Positions 33,529-44,490 of a DNA stretch of 64,000 bases are shown here, one piece after another. The notes beneath the pieces are model-generated. The model saw nothing but the letters and a program-made list of their open reading frames with translations. It made no database searches and had not been told where the DNA came from. The stretch is from Portulaca oleracea (Eukaryota > Streptophyta > Magnoliopsida > Caryophyllales > Portulacaceae). The position numbers were made by a program, and so were the translations under genes. Location: contig CM055868.1 in the NCBI GenBank assembly GCA_029582165.1, forward strand, positions 18,096,391-18,160,390. Reading direction: 5' to 3'. The first letter of the stretch is position 1, and every line of letters starts with the position of its first letter.

Positions 33529-35030
33529 TTTAGACCCAATTTTGTGTCTAAATAACGCCTTAATTCTTAGGCTTTTGACTCGTTTCGTGTTTATTTACAT
33601 GCATTTTAGTACGTTTTTGGTTATTTTGTAGGCTTTGGCATTTTACACAAAAACGAGGTAGCCGAGGCGGAGTTGACCCGGGACCACTTTCCCCACCTTT
33701 GGTGTCAATTAGTGAGGTAACACCCGCTACGACCCTCGTAACGGGCGTTACATGCCTTGGAAAGAAGGATGAAACAAAGGGAAGAAAACCAGAGGGTAGC
33801 CTCCGCCACCCTATTGGTGGCACCCGCTACCTCAGTTGGGCCGAGGGAGACCGCACCTGCGGTCAGCTGGACCGTACCTACGATCTTACGAAGCTCAATA
33901 ATCGCCCTGGGTTTTCGCTTGGTGGCACCCGCTACCACTGCTGGACCGCGAGAGACCGTACCTACGGTCTCCCTATGTTATGCGCGTGTTTTCGGCTTGT
34001 GCAACGACGTTTTGCCTAACTGTTTTGCCTTGTATATATACTCCTATTGACGATTATCCTGGGGGGTAAGCTAGGGATCCAATTCTAGTACTTAGACATT
34101 ATTTCCAGCTTTGTAATTAGGAGTTTTAGAGAGAGATTAGTGAGAGATTAATCTAGGGTTTTAGTGATTTGTGTTTGTTATTGAAGATTTGGGGATTCAA
34201 ACAATTGAGAGATTATTGGATCATCTTTTTATTACTTTCTCTTATTCATCTACAACATTTTGATAAGTTTTCTCTTCCCTTAACTCTTTCATTAATTGTT
34301 TTGCTAATCACTTTCTTGCTTGTTTAATTGCTTTGCTTGTTATTTCATTATTTTTCTTGATTTGAGTTTGTTGTAGATAGAAAGCATGCTTACGGTTGGT
34401 TTGGATGTTGTTAGCTTAGTTAGTATCATGATTAGTGGCTAGAAACCCTATGGGTTAGGGGGTAATTAAGGGTGTGAATGGGTGATTAGGTTTGGGTTTG
34501 CAATATTAGCGAGTAATTAGTTAGGAAATCAATTTCCCACTCTTTTCCTTCCCTCAAGGGGATGTATTTGGGTCCGAAAGCTCCCGAATACATTCAACAC
34601 TTGTGTTCGAAGGTTGGAGTTGGGATAGTTAATGCTCACCCACGAAAGTGGAAGGAGGTTAACTAGGGAATTCTGTTTCATTAACCCTCCTGGTCTGTGG
34701 TGGACTTTGGGGAAGTTAATCCGGACTATCCTCGAAAGAGGAAGCTCGGTGGGTATTTTCTAACGGAATTGCCACTTGATTCTCCCTCCTTGTTATTCTC
34801 TTGTTGCAAAACCCATTTTCTCATCCCCTTTGCATCCCGAAAAGCCTCTGAAACCCATTTTCCATTCCTTGACCGACCTTATCTTTGTTTCTTCCGTCGT
34901 GACCCCTTCAAATCAATATCCTTAGCTTAGCAATCTCATCCCAACCATCGACCTAGTTTCTATGACCAAGGCCCCTACCTCCTCGAGAAGAACGATATAA
35001 AAACTAGGGTACAAAAACCACGTTACAAAT
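33529..35030 (+). mobile_element. Probable insertion inside C flanked by a ~90-bp direct repeat
   Basis: The phrase GATTCCTCTCTTCTCTCTAG plus TGTCC.ACCGGCCTAG and GAAGGAGCCTTTGTCTTT occurs at 33436-33500 and again at 35036-35095. Between them is 1.5 kb unlike element A: TGTTTAGACCCAATTTTGTG, GGTGGCACCCGCTACC twice, TATATATACTCC at 34033-34044 and CTAGGGTTTTAG. It looks like a solo LTR (Athila-like in style), but terminal bases and target duplication are not clear; a segmental duplication is the alternative. Confidence 0.4.
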
Positions 35031-35210
35031 GCAAGGATTCCTCTCTTCTCTCTAGTGTCCGGCCGGCCTAGGGAAAGAAGGAGCCTTTGTCTTTACTCTA
35101 TGCTCGTTTCCAAGGACTCAAGCTTGTACATTTTCAAGGAGGAGCACGGCCAAGTGTGCCCAATAAGGAAGGGCAGTCTTATCAAGAATGAAGCATCTAG
35201 TTCCCAATGA

Positions 35211-36060
35211 TCATGCTACCATAAAAATAAGAGCCATCGACATCACAATCAATGAAGTCTCCAGGCATTGAATTGCCATCAAGAATCCAGAGTCACCGGC
35301 AGAGTTCGATGCAGTCTCAGCAATAAGAGTCGACGACATCGATTTCGATGAAATCTCATGAATAAGAGCCATTGGCATCGTAACCAGTGAAGTCTCGTCG
35401 GCATCAAAAGTGTCATCATCATCATCAGAAAATACCAAAAACAGGGTAGCCCATTGGCATAAGTCCCCATCAGCATCAGAGCCACGGACAGAGTTTCGGT
35501 GAAGTCTCAACAACCAGGGCCATCGGCAGAGTTTCGATGCAGTCCCAATCATGAGCCACCTGCAGAGTTTCAATGAAGTCTCTACCCCAAGGCCATCGAC
35601 ATCGCAATCGGTGAAGTCCCTCAACATTGAATTGCCATCATCATCATCATCATCATCATCAGAAAAGACCAAAAACAGGGTAGCTCATTGGCGTAAGTCC
35701 CCATCAGCATCATAGCCACCGGTAGAGTTTCGGTGAAGTCTCAACAACCAGGGCCATCGGGCAGAGTTTCGATGCAGTCCCAATCCTGAGCCACCAGCAG
35801 AGTTTCGGTGAAGTCTCAACCCCCAGGGCCATTGACATCGCGATCGATGAAGTCCCTCAGCATTGAACATGCCAACAAACATCAACGTCGACACCGAGAA
35901 AGACTGGTAACTACACCGGGAAAGACTGGAAACGACACTAGGAAAGACTAGAAAATCAGCACCAACATCCAAGAATCATCGGCATCGTGTCCGATGAAAT
36001 CTCTCCAACGAGTAGAGCATCATTCTTGCTCGAGATCACCGATCGGCACAAGTTCGCCAA
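35211..36060 (+). repeat. Degenerate tandem repeats near C's right LTR
   Basis: GCCATCGGCAGAGTTTCGAT and GAAGTCTC units, repeated ATCATCATC, and GGGAAAGACTGG copies at 35890-35950. Inverse of A's 1030-1620. The minus-strand frame with poly-Asp is repeat-derived. Confidence 0.7.
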
Positions 36061-36368
36061 CCGCGACACAGGACTTAGCTTCCAAGTGTTAGCCAACATC
36101 TTCAAGTAGGATGTCATCAAACGTCCGAGAGCATGTCAAGTAGGATGTCATCAAACGTCCGAGATCACATCAATTAGAGCATCATTCTTGCTCAAGATCA
36201 CCAATCAGCGCAAGTTCGCCAACCGTAATGCAGGACTCAGCTTCCAAGCATCACCCCAGGCTTTGCACTCCAAAGTCATATCCTCAGGCTTTGCATTCCA
36301 AAGTCATATCCCAACCGGTGTCCATCAAATTAAGACTACTATGATTTTCACCCTATCCAGTATTCAAT
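36061..36368 (+). repeat. Short direct repeats at the 3' end of C's interior
   Basis: AAGTAGGATGTCATCAAACG is repeated (36104, 36138), as is GAGCATCATTCTTGCTC (36006, 36177), and TTTGCA.TCCAAAGTCATATC is also doubled. Non-coding. Confidence 0.6.
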
Positions 36369-36384
36369 CAAAGAGGGGGCTATC
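36369..36384 (+). other. Polypurine tract of element C
   Basis: CAAAGAGGGGGCTATC directly before the right LTR. Confidence 0.75.
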
Positions 36385-38101
36385 TGTAAACACCGGATTT
36401 TGGCACATAGATATATAACATAACTATATAAATACGAACCAAAAACGAAGAAAAAGAAGTCAGTCGATAAGCTAGACTTTAGCATAGATTTTATGTACTT
36501 TTGATGTAATTTTTATTACTTCCTATTTATGTATTTTGAGTTAGACAATTAGGAGTTATGGGAAGCTTAGCCATGCAAGCCATAAGAGCAAGTGTCAGAG
36601 GTCGCAAGATCGAATCCTCACAAAAACACTTTAAACACCTCACAAACGCTAAATAACACATGTCATCTCGGTCTAGTGTGAACCACCTATTCCCTAGGTT
36701 GGTTAACTTCACACTCCACCGTCCATGCATGCATGGACGAACCTGGATCCCTCCCCTCTGGCGTAGTGGCCGACTGGCCTACACTCGCCGACCACATGTG
36801 GTCAATTGACCACGTGCTGCCATCCATCATCATGCATCTCCCCTTACTGCCTAGTGAAGTGTAGAGCTACGAAGATTACTATGTGTATGTGCATGTATGC
36901 ATGTATCTCCTATCCCCCATCCTCCTATAAATACAACTCCTCTCCAAGTCATTTTCACTCATCAACTCACAAATTCACTCATCATCTATCCCTCTCCACT
37001 CATTCTCTTACTCTCTCTAATCTCTCTCACAAACTCTCTATTTCTTATTATATTCTTCATCTCATGTTCATCTCATATTCATATTCATATTCTATTCATC
37101 CTCTAATCCATCCTATCTTCCATTCATAATCTTCATCCTCTTATCATCACAAAAACCCTAAATACATATCCTATCCTATCCTGTCCATCCCAAACTCCAC
37201 AAAAAAACCCTAGCCTAAACACATTCAAAAACCACAAAAAGAGCCTTCTTATTCCCCTCTTTCTATCCATTCTCCTTCTTATCTTTTACAATCTTTTATA
37301 TCATTATCTTGGCACTTGGAGAGGAGGTTGCTAAAGGCATCAAAGAGGATTCTTCAAGCACCAAAAGGGCTAGGCAAGGCTTTTCCCAACAAAGTAGCAA
37401 TGTAAGCTTTTAAGTGTTCTTTTTGTATATAATTGTGTATATTCATTATCTTGTATATTACATTCTTGTTGCATGATTCAATAAAGTAATTCTATAAAGT
37501 ATTCCTTCAATTCCCTTCCAAACTTTATCAAAAGCACATTTTAAACTTTTAGTAGAGTCTTTCCTTTTGTGAGAGGCGAACTCTTAAAGTTTACTTTTCG
37601 ATTTCGTAGCCTTATCCCCGGATCCATTCTTGGGTTTCGCAGGCGGAGTCTTTCTTTCTTTCTTTTTGGTTTTGTCTTGGCTTTTCCCTTAAAAAGTCGG
37701 GTGGCGACTCCCATTTCTAACCAAAAAAACATCGAGGATTGCATAAACTATGGCTAACATGGTTTTACAATGTATCGATGCAACTTTAGGGTTTTCTCTC
37801 TTATATTTCTAAATAATGTTTGCATAAATTGCTTACTTCCGAGCCTAACATTTAAATGAGCAAATTGGGTTAAATTTAGAAGAGTTTGGAACAAGTGGAT
37901 GTTCACTCTTAAAGATTTAATTTGATGACTCATAAAATTCCTAAGTAAAGGGAAAGTGGTTTTACAAAATATTATTCATGAAATGTAAGCTTGGTTTCCT
38001 TAAAGAGTTTTCAAAGGTTAAACCCCAGCACAAATCATCAAATCACACCCTAATCCAACGTGGACGTTCGGAAGCCCGAACGGCGAGGAAAAATGTCTAC
38101 A
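36385..38101 (+). mobile_element. Right LTR of element C
   Basis: 1717 bp, same length as the left copy, ends GTCTACA. TATA box at 36926-36934. Confidence 0.85.
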
Positions 38102-38740
38102 AGGAGTTATGACCCAAAGTGTGAAGGCACGCGTATTTCGAACCTTTGATCGCCATTATTACCTTGTGTTTATTCACCCGACTCACAAGCGAACCACGAT
38201 GCCAAATATTCATGTCATCTCGGGATGACCCATCATCCCATAAATCCTCATGGTTATCGAGAAGTCTCGAATCTCTTCCCGGCCATTCGAAACATCTGTG
38301 GAGAAGTTTGGACCTCGACAATGGACGTCTCGCCTTAGCCAAGCTAAATTGACGCTCACCACCCCGCTCTTCTTGAAGGTATAACGATTCTTGAGAACAA
38401 GCGGGTGAACGTACTTAGCACAGTGTTGCCAGTTAGCTCTCTATCCATGTTCTCGTTGAAATCCCTGATATAAGCATCACAAGAGAGTGCAACTACCGAT
38501 GCTTGCTGAACCGTTGGCTTAACCTCGAACGTGAAAGCTTGGACCCGATCCCGACACGGTCCAAGCACCATGTCTCGTGGGTTTATCTTATAAGGGAAGA
38601 TATAGTCAAATGGCTATGGAAGAGCTGCAATTTGATGGGTTTGGGTATAAAGGGTGATCCAAGTTTGATGGGAAAAGCGGATGTGCATGGTGAAAGGAAA
38701 GTTAAGAGTTTTTTGTTGTCCTTAGAGACCAAGGTTCGCT
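38102..38740 (-). mobile_element. B region after element C, no gene seen
   Basis: Continues the target interrupted at 24454. It may include the rest of the LTR-like segment. No polymerase or gag motif; short open frames on both strands lack recognisable content. Confidence 0.4.
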
Positions 38741-38817
38741 CTCCTTTTGCCTAGCCGCCCTTTATTCTCTCGTTTAAAGACCAAATGATTTAATGACATA
38801 TTTTCTCTAAAGTGAAT

Positions 38818-38884
38818 TGCAGCGGTCGGGCCTCAAAGAGGTTCTCCTACGTATCCAGTATGGAATCAGGCCAGTCGTAGTTCA
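38818..38884 (-). repeat. Conserved ~70-bp block, copy in B
   Basis: CAGCGGTCGGGCCTCAAAGA, then TCTCCTACGTATCC and GGAATCAGGCCAGTCGTAG. Preceded at 38741 by a CTCCTTTTGCCTAGCCG half-hairpin whose second arm is lost. Confidence 0.7.
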
Positions 38885-39417
38885 ACAGGTGGAACTTTAA
38901 ATGATTGATGCCTCAAGAAGGACTTTTAGATAAGTCGAAAGTTTAATAGGAAGGATAGGTGTGAAGATTTGAGGGGAAGGTTTTGGGATTTGTTCGGGTG
39001 ACTTACAATTGCCTCTTATTATTGCTTTTTTCTTCTTGTTTCCTTTTTTTTTTTTCTTGTTCTTGTTTTTTTGAATTCTTTTTTCTTCTTCTTTTTTCCT
39101 CTTTTTTTTTGAACTACGGACCTTCAGCTTATACTTCTCCTATCAATGAACATTGTTCGCAACACATTATTTGGCTTAGGTGGGTTTAGGGATAAGATGG
39201 TCATAAAAATGAATGACCGAGTTCGTGGTGGTGGTTAAGAAGATGGTATGAGAAAGTATTAATGTAGGTAAAGCGGCTAGGTGAAAATGAAGGTGGCGAT
39301 GATGTCGGTGGTAAGGGGTGGAAGCCTTCTATCATAGTCATGTCTATTTAAGCTGTGTGATTTATTTGATAATGAGATACACTTTTAGAGATGATTGGTC
39401 TTGTTCATTTGAAATCT
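38885..39417 (-). mobile_element. B internal segment with sense-strand purine tract
   Basis: Contains a TTTTTTCTTG-type run (39008-39112) equivalent to the purine tracts of A and C. The remainder is AT/G-rich without a gene. Confidence 0.5.
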
Positions 39418-40152
39418 CTCCTTTTTCCTAACCTGTTGAGTGAGTATTTAAGTTAGCTTCTCTCCTCTTAATTTTTACTCATTTACCTCTCCTTTTGTCC
39501 AACATGTAGGTGTTCAAGTTGGCCTCGTATTTTCTTTTTTTTAATTGGGTTTTTGGATGCTAATATACTGAATATTTGGGGTATTGGACAATAATGCACT
39601 TAACTTTGACCTTGGACAATAATACACTGAACTTTAGGGGTGTTGAACAATAATGCACTCATAACGATTTTGGCAGTGGCTAATTTGGTGGAAATCCTAC
39701 GTTGTACGTGGAGGAGATGAACTGATCCAAAATATTTAAATTTATGACATGTCCACTAATCCATACATAAGCAAAGACAATGAACTTTGAAAAGAGTAAA
39801 AAAAACATAAAATCACATTTGTTTAAACGTGTTTCCACAAAGAGATTGTTGTCGTAGTTGTATAAAATCACCTTTGCTTGTATAAATTAGTTGACATGTC
39901 ATAAATTTATATATTATTTAGCTTATTCATCTTCTCGGTCTTTCACATAAGATCGTCACCAAGTCATCCACCGTTGAAATTATTTCCGGTGCATTATTGT
40001 CCAACACCCCTCAAAGTTCAGTGCATTATTGTCCAAGGTCAAAGTTTAATGCATTATTGTCAAACACCCCAAAAGTTTAGTATATTAGCGTCTAAAAGTT
40101 CTTTTTAATTTGTCTCTCCTTTTGCCTAACTTCGCTTTGGTGATGAAGTTGG
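39418..40152 (-). repeat. Stem-loops of the shared family in B
   Basis: Three copies: 39428-39458 (CTAACCTG with TAAGTTAG, imperfect), 39496-39520 (CCAACATG with CAAGTTGG) and 40121-40152 (CTAACTTC with GAAGTTGG). Each has CTCCTTTT upstream and a CTCT tail. A MITE (39547-40101) separates the second and third. Confidence 0.6.
39547..40101. mobile_element. MITE, Mutator-like, 555 bp, 9-bp target duplication
   Basis: Inverted arms of about 118 bp (GCTAATATACTGAA... against the right end) with internal GGACAATAATGCAC sub-repeats. TTTTTAATT occurs directly on both sides (39538-39546 and 40102-40110), a 9-bp duplication typical of Mutator-like elements. No transposase. Confidence 0.8.
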
Positions 40153-40297
40153 CCTCTCTTCTCTCTCTTAACCTTGGACTTAAGTTAGGACAAAAACTGA
40201 AAAAAAAAAACATAGAATGAAGTGTGATAGAGATGTGAGATGGCATAAAAAATGTGAACAGATGGATGTGTCAAACTTGGATGGTCATATGGGTGAG

Positions 40298-40801
40298 TAG
40301 ACCTGTCAATTCGGTCGGGCGGGCGGTTTCGGGTCGGTCGTATATCGGGTTCGGGTAAATACGGGTCGAGTGTATTTCGGGTTCGGGAAAATACGGTCGG
40401 TGTATTCCGGTTTCGGGTCAACCCAACGGGTTATGATTGCGACCTTTTTTCGCTTTTTCTTTTTAAAAAATGGTATCTAAATACTACTTTTTGTACAATA
40501 TACATAATAAAATATTATTATCTTCTAGCAATGATAGATTATTGTAACTATTTTAACTTAAATAAGAGAAATAACAAATAAATAAGTTGCGCTTATAGTT
40601 TAATAGTTAAAAATTTGAATGCAAAGTCACAAATTTTAATAAAGTTTAACTCAAAAAGTTAAATTTTCGGGTCAAACGGGCGGGTCGGGTTTAATCCGCT
40701 AATTTTCGGGTTCGGTATACTTCGGGTTTAGTTAAAAAAACCGTGTTCAAAACCCAGATATTTCGGGCGGGTTCGGGTCGGGTTTGAAATTGCCAGGTCT
40801 A
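40298..40801. mobile_element. MITE, hAT-like, 504 bp, 8-bp target duplication TGGGTGAG
   Basis: Ends TAGACCTGTCAATT and, inverted, TAGACCTGGCAATT (13 of 14). TGGGTGAG is present at 40290-40297 and 40802-40809. The interior is rich in CGGGTTCGGGTCGG at both ends and AT-rich in the middle. The Arg/Pro-rich frame over the left end is not a gene. Confidence 0.88.
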
Positions 40802-41049
40802 TGGGTGAGTGAGCTCTTCAATTCAAATCAGGAATGCAAGCACAAGATTCTCTCCTTAACAGTTTAGAAGAAAATGAAGTTTCGGGGAAGACAAGATTCA
40901 TAAAGAAAATAAGTTCGTCTTATTGATTGCAAGCAAGATGAATGCATGGAAAAAATCAACTTGGGATACATCCTAACTACTCTGAAATGGAAGACGATTG
41001 CCATGAAAAGAAAACATACAACATGAGGGGATCTCCCAATTGATCCTTG

Positions 41050-41939
41050 CAACCTAGGGTTTTGGAAAGACCCCGTTTGACTCTGTAGTAAGCCAGATTC
41101 TAGGCTGCGATTGGCAGTGACAGCTTCCCGGATTGGAGCATTTCTTCTATCTTGTCCTTGAGAATGTTGCACTTCTCGGTGTCACGACCTCGCATTCTAT
41201 GATATTTACAGAACTTGCTAGCATCCCAAGTTCTTCTTTTGATTTCAGGTTCGTCAGTCGGATAGGGGGCAACGTGATCTTCCCTCTCATAAGTAGTTGA
41301 TCCAAAGCTTCAGTATAAGTAGTGTCGCTCGGAATATAGATGGTGCACCGTTGCAGCTTAACACTTGCAAGAAATGTTTTAGGAGGTCGAGTGTGTACTC
41401 CTATGGATGAAGAGCATCCTCGCCTATCTTCTCTAACATGATGTTCGACATTAGCCACCCTTCTATCGTTTTGTAGAATCCAAAGGATCATATCCATTTT
41501 TAGATCCAGACTTTCCATACGTGATTGCATTTGATTTATTGTGGTAAAGAGTTGGTATAAAAGAACTTTCTCGTTCACCATATCTTCTTACTTGATCCAT
41601 TCCTGTGGCTAAGGGCGCGATTTGATCTTCCTTCTCAGTTGAAGGAGTCCGGGAAACACTTGGAGCACTTCTGAACTTCTTTCTTGGTAAGTTGAACTGA
41701 CGTGGTTGATCGACTCTATGAACAGAAGTGAGTCCCAAGTTCATATAGTGATTTGCAGACATAAGGATCTCCCTTTCTGTTTCATACATACTTGCTATTT
41801 CACTATGATGATTATCACTTTCATCTTCATCAGAAAGGTTCAACTCATCATTCATCCTTGCCAATGTATGGATGATTTCATCTATCTTCCCATCATTTTC
41901 AGTAGTTATGCCTTGCATTTGCTTTGAAATTTCAGCCAA
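41050..41939 (-). pseudogene. Decayed gag of element B (Ty3/gypsy, Tat-type)
   Basis: Two overlapping minus-strand frames remain. The upstream one (41939-41463) is acidic and Met/Glu-rich. The downstream one (41581-41147) includes GKITLPPIR, after which a different frame gives a nucleocapsid-like stretch with CKYHRMRG, TEKCNILKD and LQSGKLSLP near 41100-41210. That order and wording match the C-terminal half of Tat-lineage gag proteins as I know them. The reading frame is broken in at least two places, and no protease or polymerase follows. The position, about 1.1 kb after the primer binding site, is right for gag. It identifies B as a gypsy-type element and gives a lineage clue for A and C. 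Confidence 0.65.
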
Positions 41940-43056
41940 ATGCTAGGTAATGAAGGGAATAAGCTCGTTGTTGCTAGGTATCCCGTTGAGGCCATTAGAG
42001 ACGGTGGTGTAAAGAAAGCAACTTCGAGACTTGTTTACTCCAAGTACAAGATTAGTCGACGAATCCCTATTCTGCCTGTATGGAAACCATAAACCTCAAA
42101 ATTAACCCTAACATTGACCTACCCAAAGACCTAGTGACTTATATGGGACGACAAAATACAAACAGTGCCTACATGATGAATGATGCTTTTTTTTTTTTTG
42201 TACAAACTCGCCCACTAGTAGGATTGCATGAAGACTCCTAACCTAAAATGATGTTATGTACATGAAGAGGGGAGGTATCCATCAAGTCATCACCAAATCG
42301 AGTCAACATGGACTCAGATTTAGTTAACGACCAGAGGGATGCCTTAGGGGTCAAACATTACTTAGGGTTGAGTAAAGTCAAATTTGAATCTCAAGCTTAG
42401 TCAAACCTCTCTGACTTGGGCCTAAAAGAGATCTTTTGGGCCTAATTTAATCTCGTTTGAATATTACCCAAACTAAAGTAATATTTGAGGGAAATGCAAG
42501 TGTGGACCGACTTATTCTACGATGGAATGCACAGTAAACACATAATTAGCACGTTATTTTTATTTTTTTTTTGAGAAAAAAAAAAGAAGAAAGAAATGCA
42601 CATAGCATACAAATGAGGGATACTCTTAATCCATGGGTCTATGTTCATAGTTTAAGGTCGGGTCCTTAAAACTAACATCTCATGTCTCTCACGCGCCACA
42701 AATTCTATGGAGTTCATAGTAATGTGACCCGTGTGTTTCTCGCAAAATTAAGGAGAAATGTAAATTCATAATCCCAAAAATTTCGGAGTGCTTCATGAGT
42801 GGGAAAGTAACTTGCAATCTTCTTGAAATGTGGAGTTCATTTCTTTATGAAGTCGGATGTAAACTTTGCCCGAAAGGGAAAATTGGGTTGATCCTAAACG
42901 ATGCCCTTGAGTTCATCGCGATTTGTCAAAGAAATTGTGATGTAGGCTCCTATACTTGATGCCTAATTAAATAACAAAAATTAAAAGAATTAATTTCCCC
43001 CTTCTACTCAAATATTTAAGAAACCAATTTTTCAAGTTTTACCCTCTTAAAGTAAG
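41940..43056 (-). mobile_element. Leader region of element B
   Basis: Non-coding stretch between the primer binding site and gag. It contains the AGCATACAAATGAGGGATAC block shared with the leaders of A and C, T-rich runs at 42188-42201 and 42557-42572, and an AT-rich end matching A's 7500-7610. Confidence 0.6.
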
Positions 43057-43074
43057 TCCCCAGTGGAGTCGCCA
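43057..43074 (-). other. Primer binding site of element B
   Basis: The minus strand reads TGGCGACTCCACTGGGGA, two bases outside the LTR end. Confidence 0.8.
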
Positions 43075-44370
43075 TTTGTAAGACCCCGGGAAAATTCCAA
43101 AGGTGCCCTACGCGATGTTAGGCAAGTCAAAAAGGTGTCTAGTCTTTAAGGGATGTGAATTGAATTTCACATTAAAAATGTTTAACAGAAATGTTTGAAT
43201 TTTATTATGAACATTAAAATTTACAATTTACACAGAATAAATAAGAAAACCAAAAAATCATAAATAATTGGCACAAAAACCTAGGCAGCCGTGGAATGAC
43301 TCGGATCAGTGACCCAAGCGCCATGCTGGTTTGCCTGTCGCCCCGGGCTGTGGTCCCGGACCTTTCCAGAATGCCTGGGTGATGGCAGTGGGCTTGGGCT
43401 AACAGCCGTGCAGACCCGTAAGGGGTGTTGGATGTTGGACCGAGCCCACTGATTTTTATTATTCAAGATTTCTGGTATTCGAATTATTTCGGGAAATAAA
43501 TAAATATTAAAATTCGAATAAAAACCACATTTCGAATGAATAAAATTTAATAAAATTTATTTTTTTTATCACAATGTTTTAACGAATTCTTTGCAATCCA
43601 TTTTAATTTTAATATGCTCGATCTATTAAGAAAATATCGGAACCCAGGAGAGAGAATGAGAGGAGGAAATAAGTCGATGGTCTCGGAGAGGGATCCATCA
43701 TTTGCCCAGGGACCGTGCTTGTCTGCACGCCATCGGTTCGAGACTGAGGAACCCACCCCGAGATCCTCAAAGACAGTCGGGACTATGTGCTGCTCGGCAC
43801 GACGCTCCGAGGGCTGCTGAACCGATGTCCTTCTAATTCTCTCATTTTTGGATTCAAGCTTTGCAGAATAGATGAAACATATTAAAATAAAAATTAAATG
43901 CAATAAGGACGAATAAATCAAAGTTATAAAAATATTAAGAGTCGCCAATTAATTTTCAGAAGAATTAATAAAGTCATATTTTTGTCTCCGCGTAACTGCG
44001 AACCAATAGATTCGGATCCGGGGGTAAAGTTACGGATTTGAGAATCAAAACCCTCGAATTCGCCCGTCCAAAGAACGGACTCTACTAAATCGGTTTATTA
44101 AAGAAAAGAGTAGAAGCGAAGAATTTAATTAGTTTAATTGATATTATTCAGATGCATGCGATAATTAAATGCGATAAATAAACAAAAGCAATAAAAAAAT
44201 ACAAATTAATAAAGAACGATATTAAATTTTTCTTCTCAAGTAATCTTATTCTGATTAGTCGTAATTGATTTTTAACATCAGGATTACAACAGTAGAAGTG
44301 ATTACAAGAAAATAAAAACGAAAAAAAAATTAATATAACAAGTATGGATGTATGCAAATGATGAAGGAGG

Positions 44371-44416
44371 GAGAAGAAGAAGAAGAAGAAGAAGAAGAAG
44401 AAGAAGAAGAAGAAGA
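44371..44416. repeat. (GAA)n microsatellite in LTR B
   Basis: About fifteen GAA/AGA triplets. The other LTR copy has a shorter, interrupted run at 10043-10079. Confidence 0.95.
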
Positions 44417-44480
44417 ATAAATCACCTAGTATCAATACTCTTAGGTGATTCGGTGTGTCGAAAAATGGTAAGAGTAGGGT

Positions 44481-44490
44481 TGTATTTATA
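44481..44490 (-). promoter_or_regulatory. TATA box of LTR B, right copy
   Basis: TATAAATACA on the minus strand, same place as 10143-10152. Confidence 0.55.

Larger units (their letters stand above)
24455..38101 (+). mobile_element. Element C: complete non-autonomous Tat/Ogre-like element, 13.6 kb
   Basis: Two LTRs of equal length (1717 bp; 24455-26171 and 36385-38101) start TGTAGACACC/TGTAAACACC and end ...CACA/CTACA. A primer binding site follows the left LTR and a polypurine tract precedes the right one. The flanks are AGGAC (left) and AGGAG (right), a 4/5 match for a target duplication. The 10.2-kb interior contains no gag or pol motif. It repeats in opposite orientation the architecture of element A, with different copy numbers in each array. 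LTR identity is roughly 95% by eye, so it is older than the SIRE-like insertion. Confidence 0.8.

Noticed and set aside
35211..35672. Minus-strand frame of 153 codons with poly-Asp
   Set aside because: Lies in a degenerate repeat (ATC triplets) near the LTR of C and has no match to a protein family I know.
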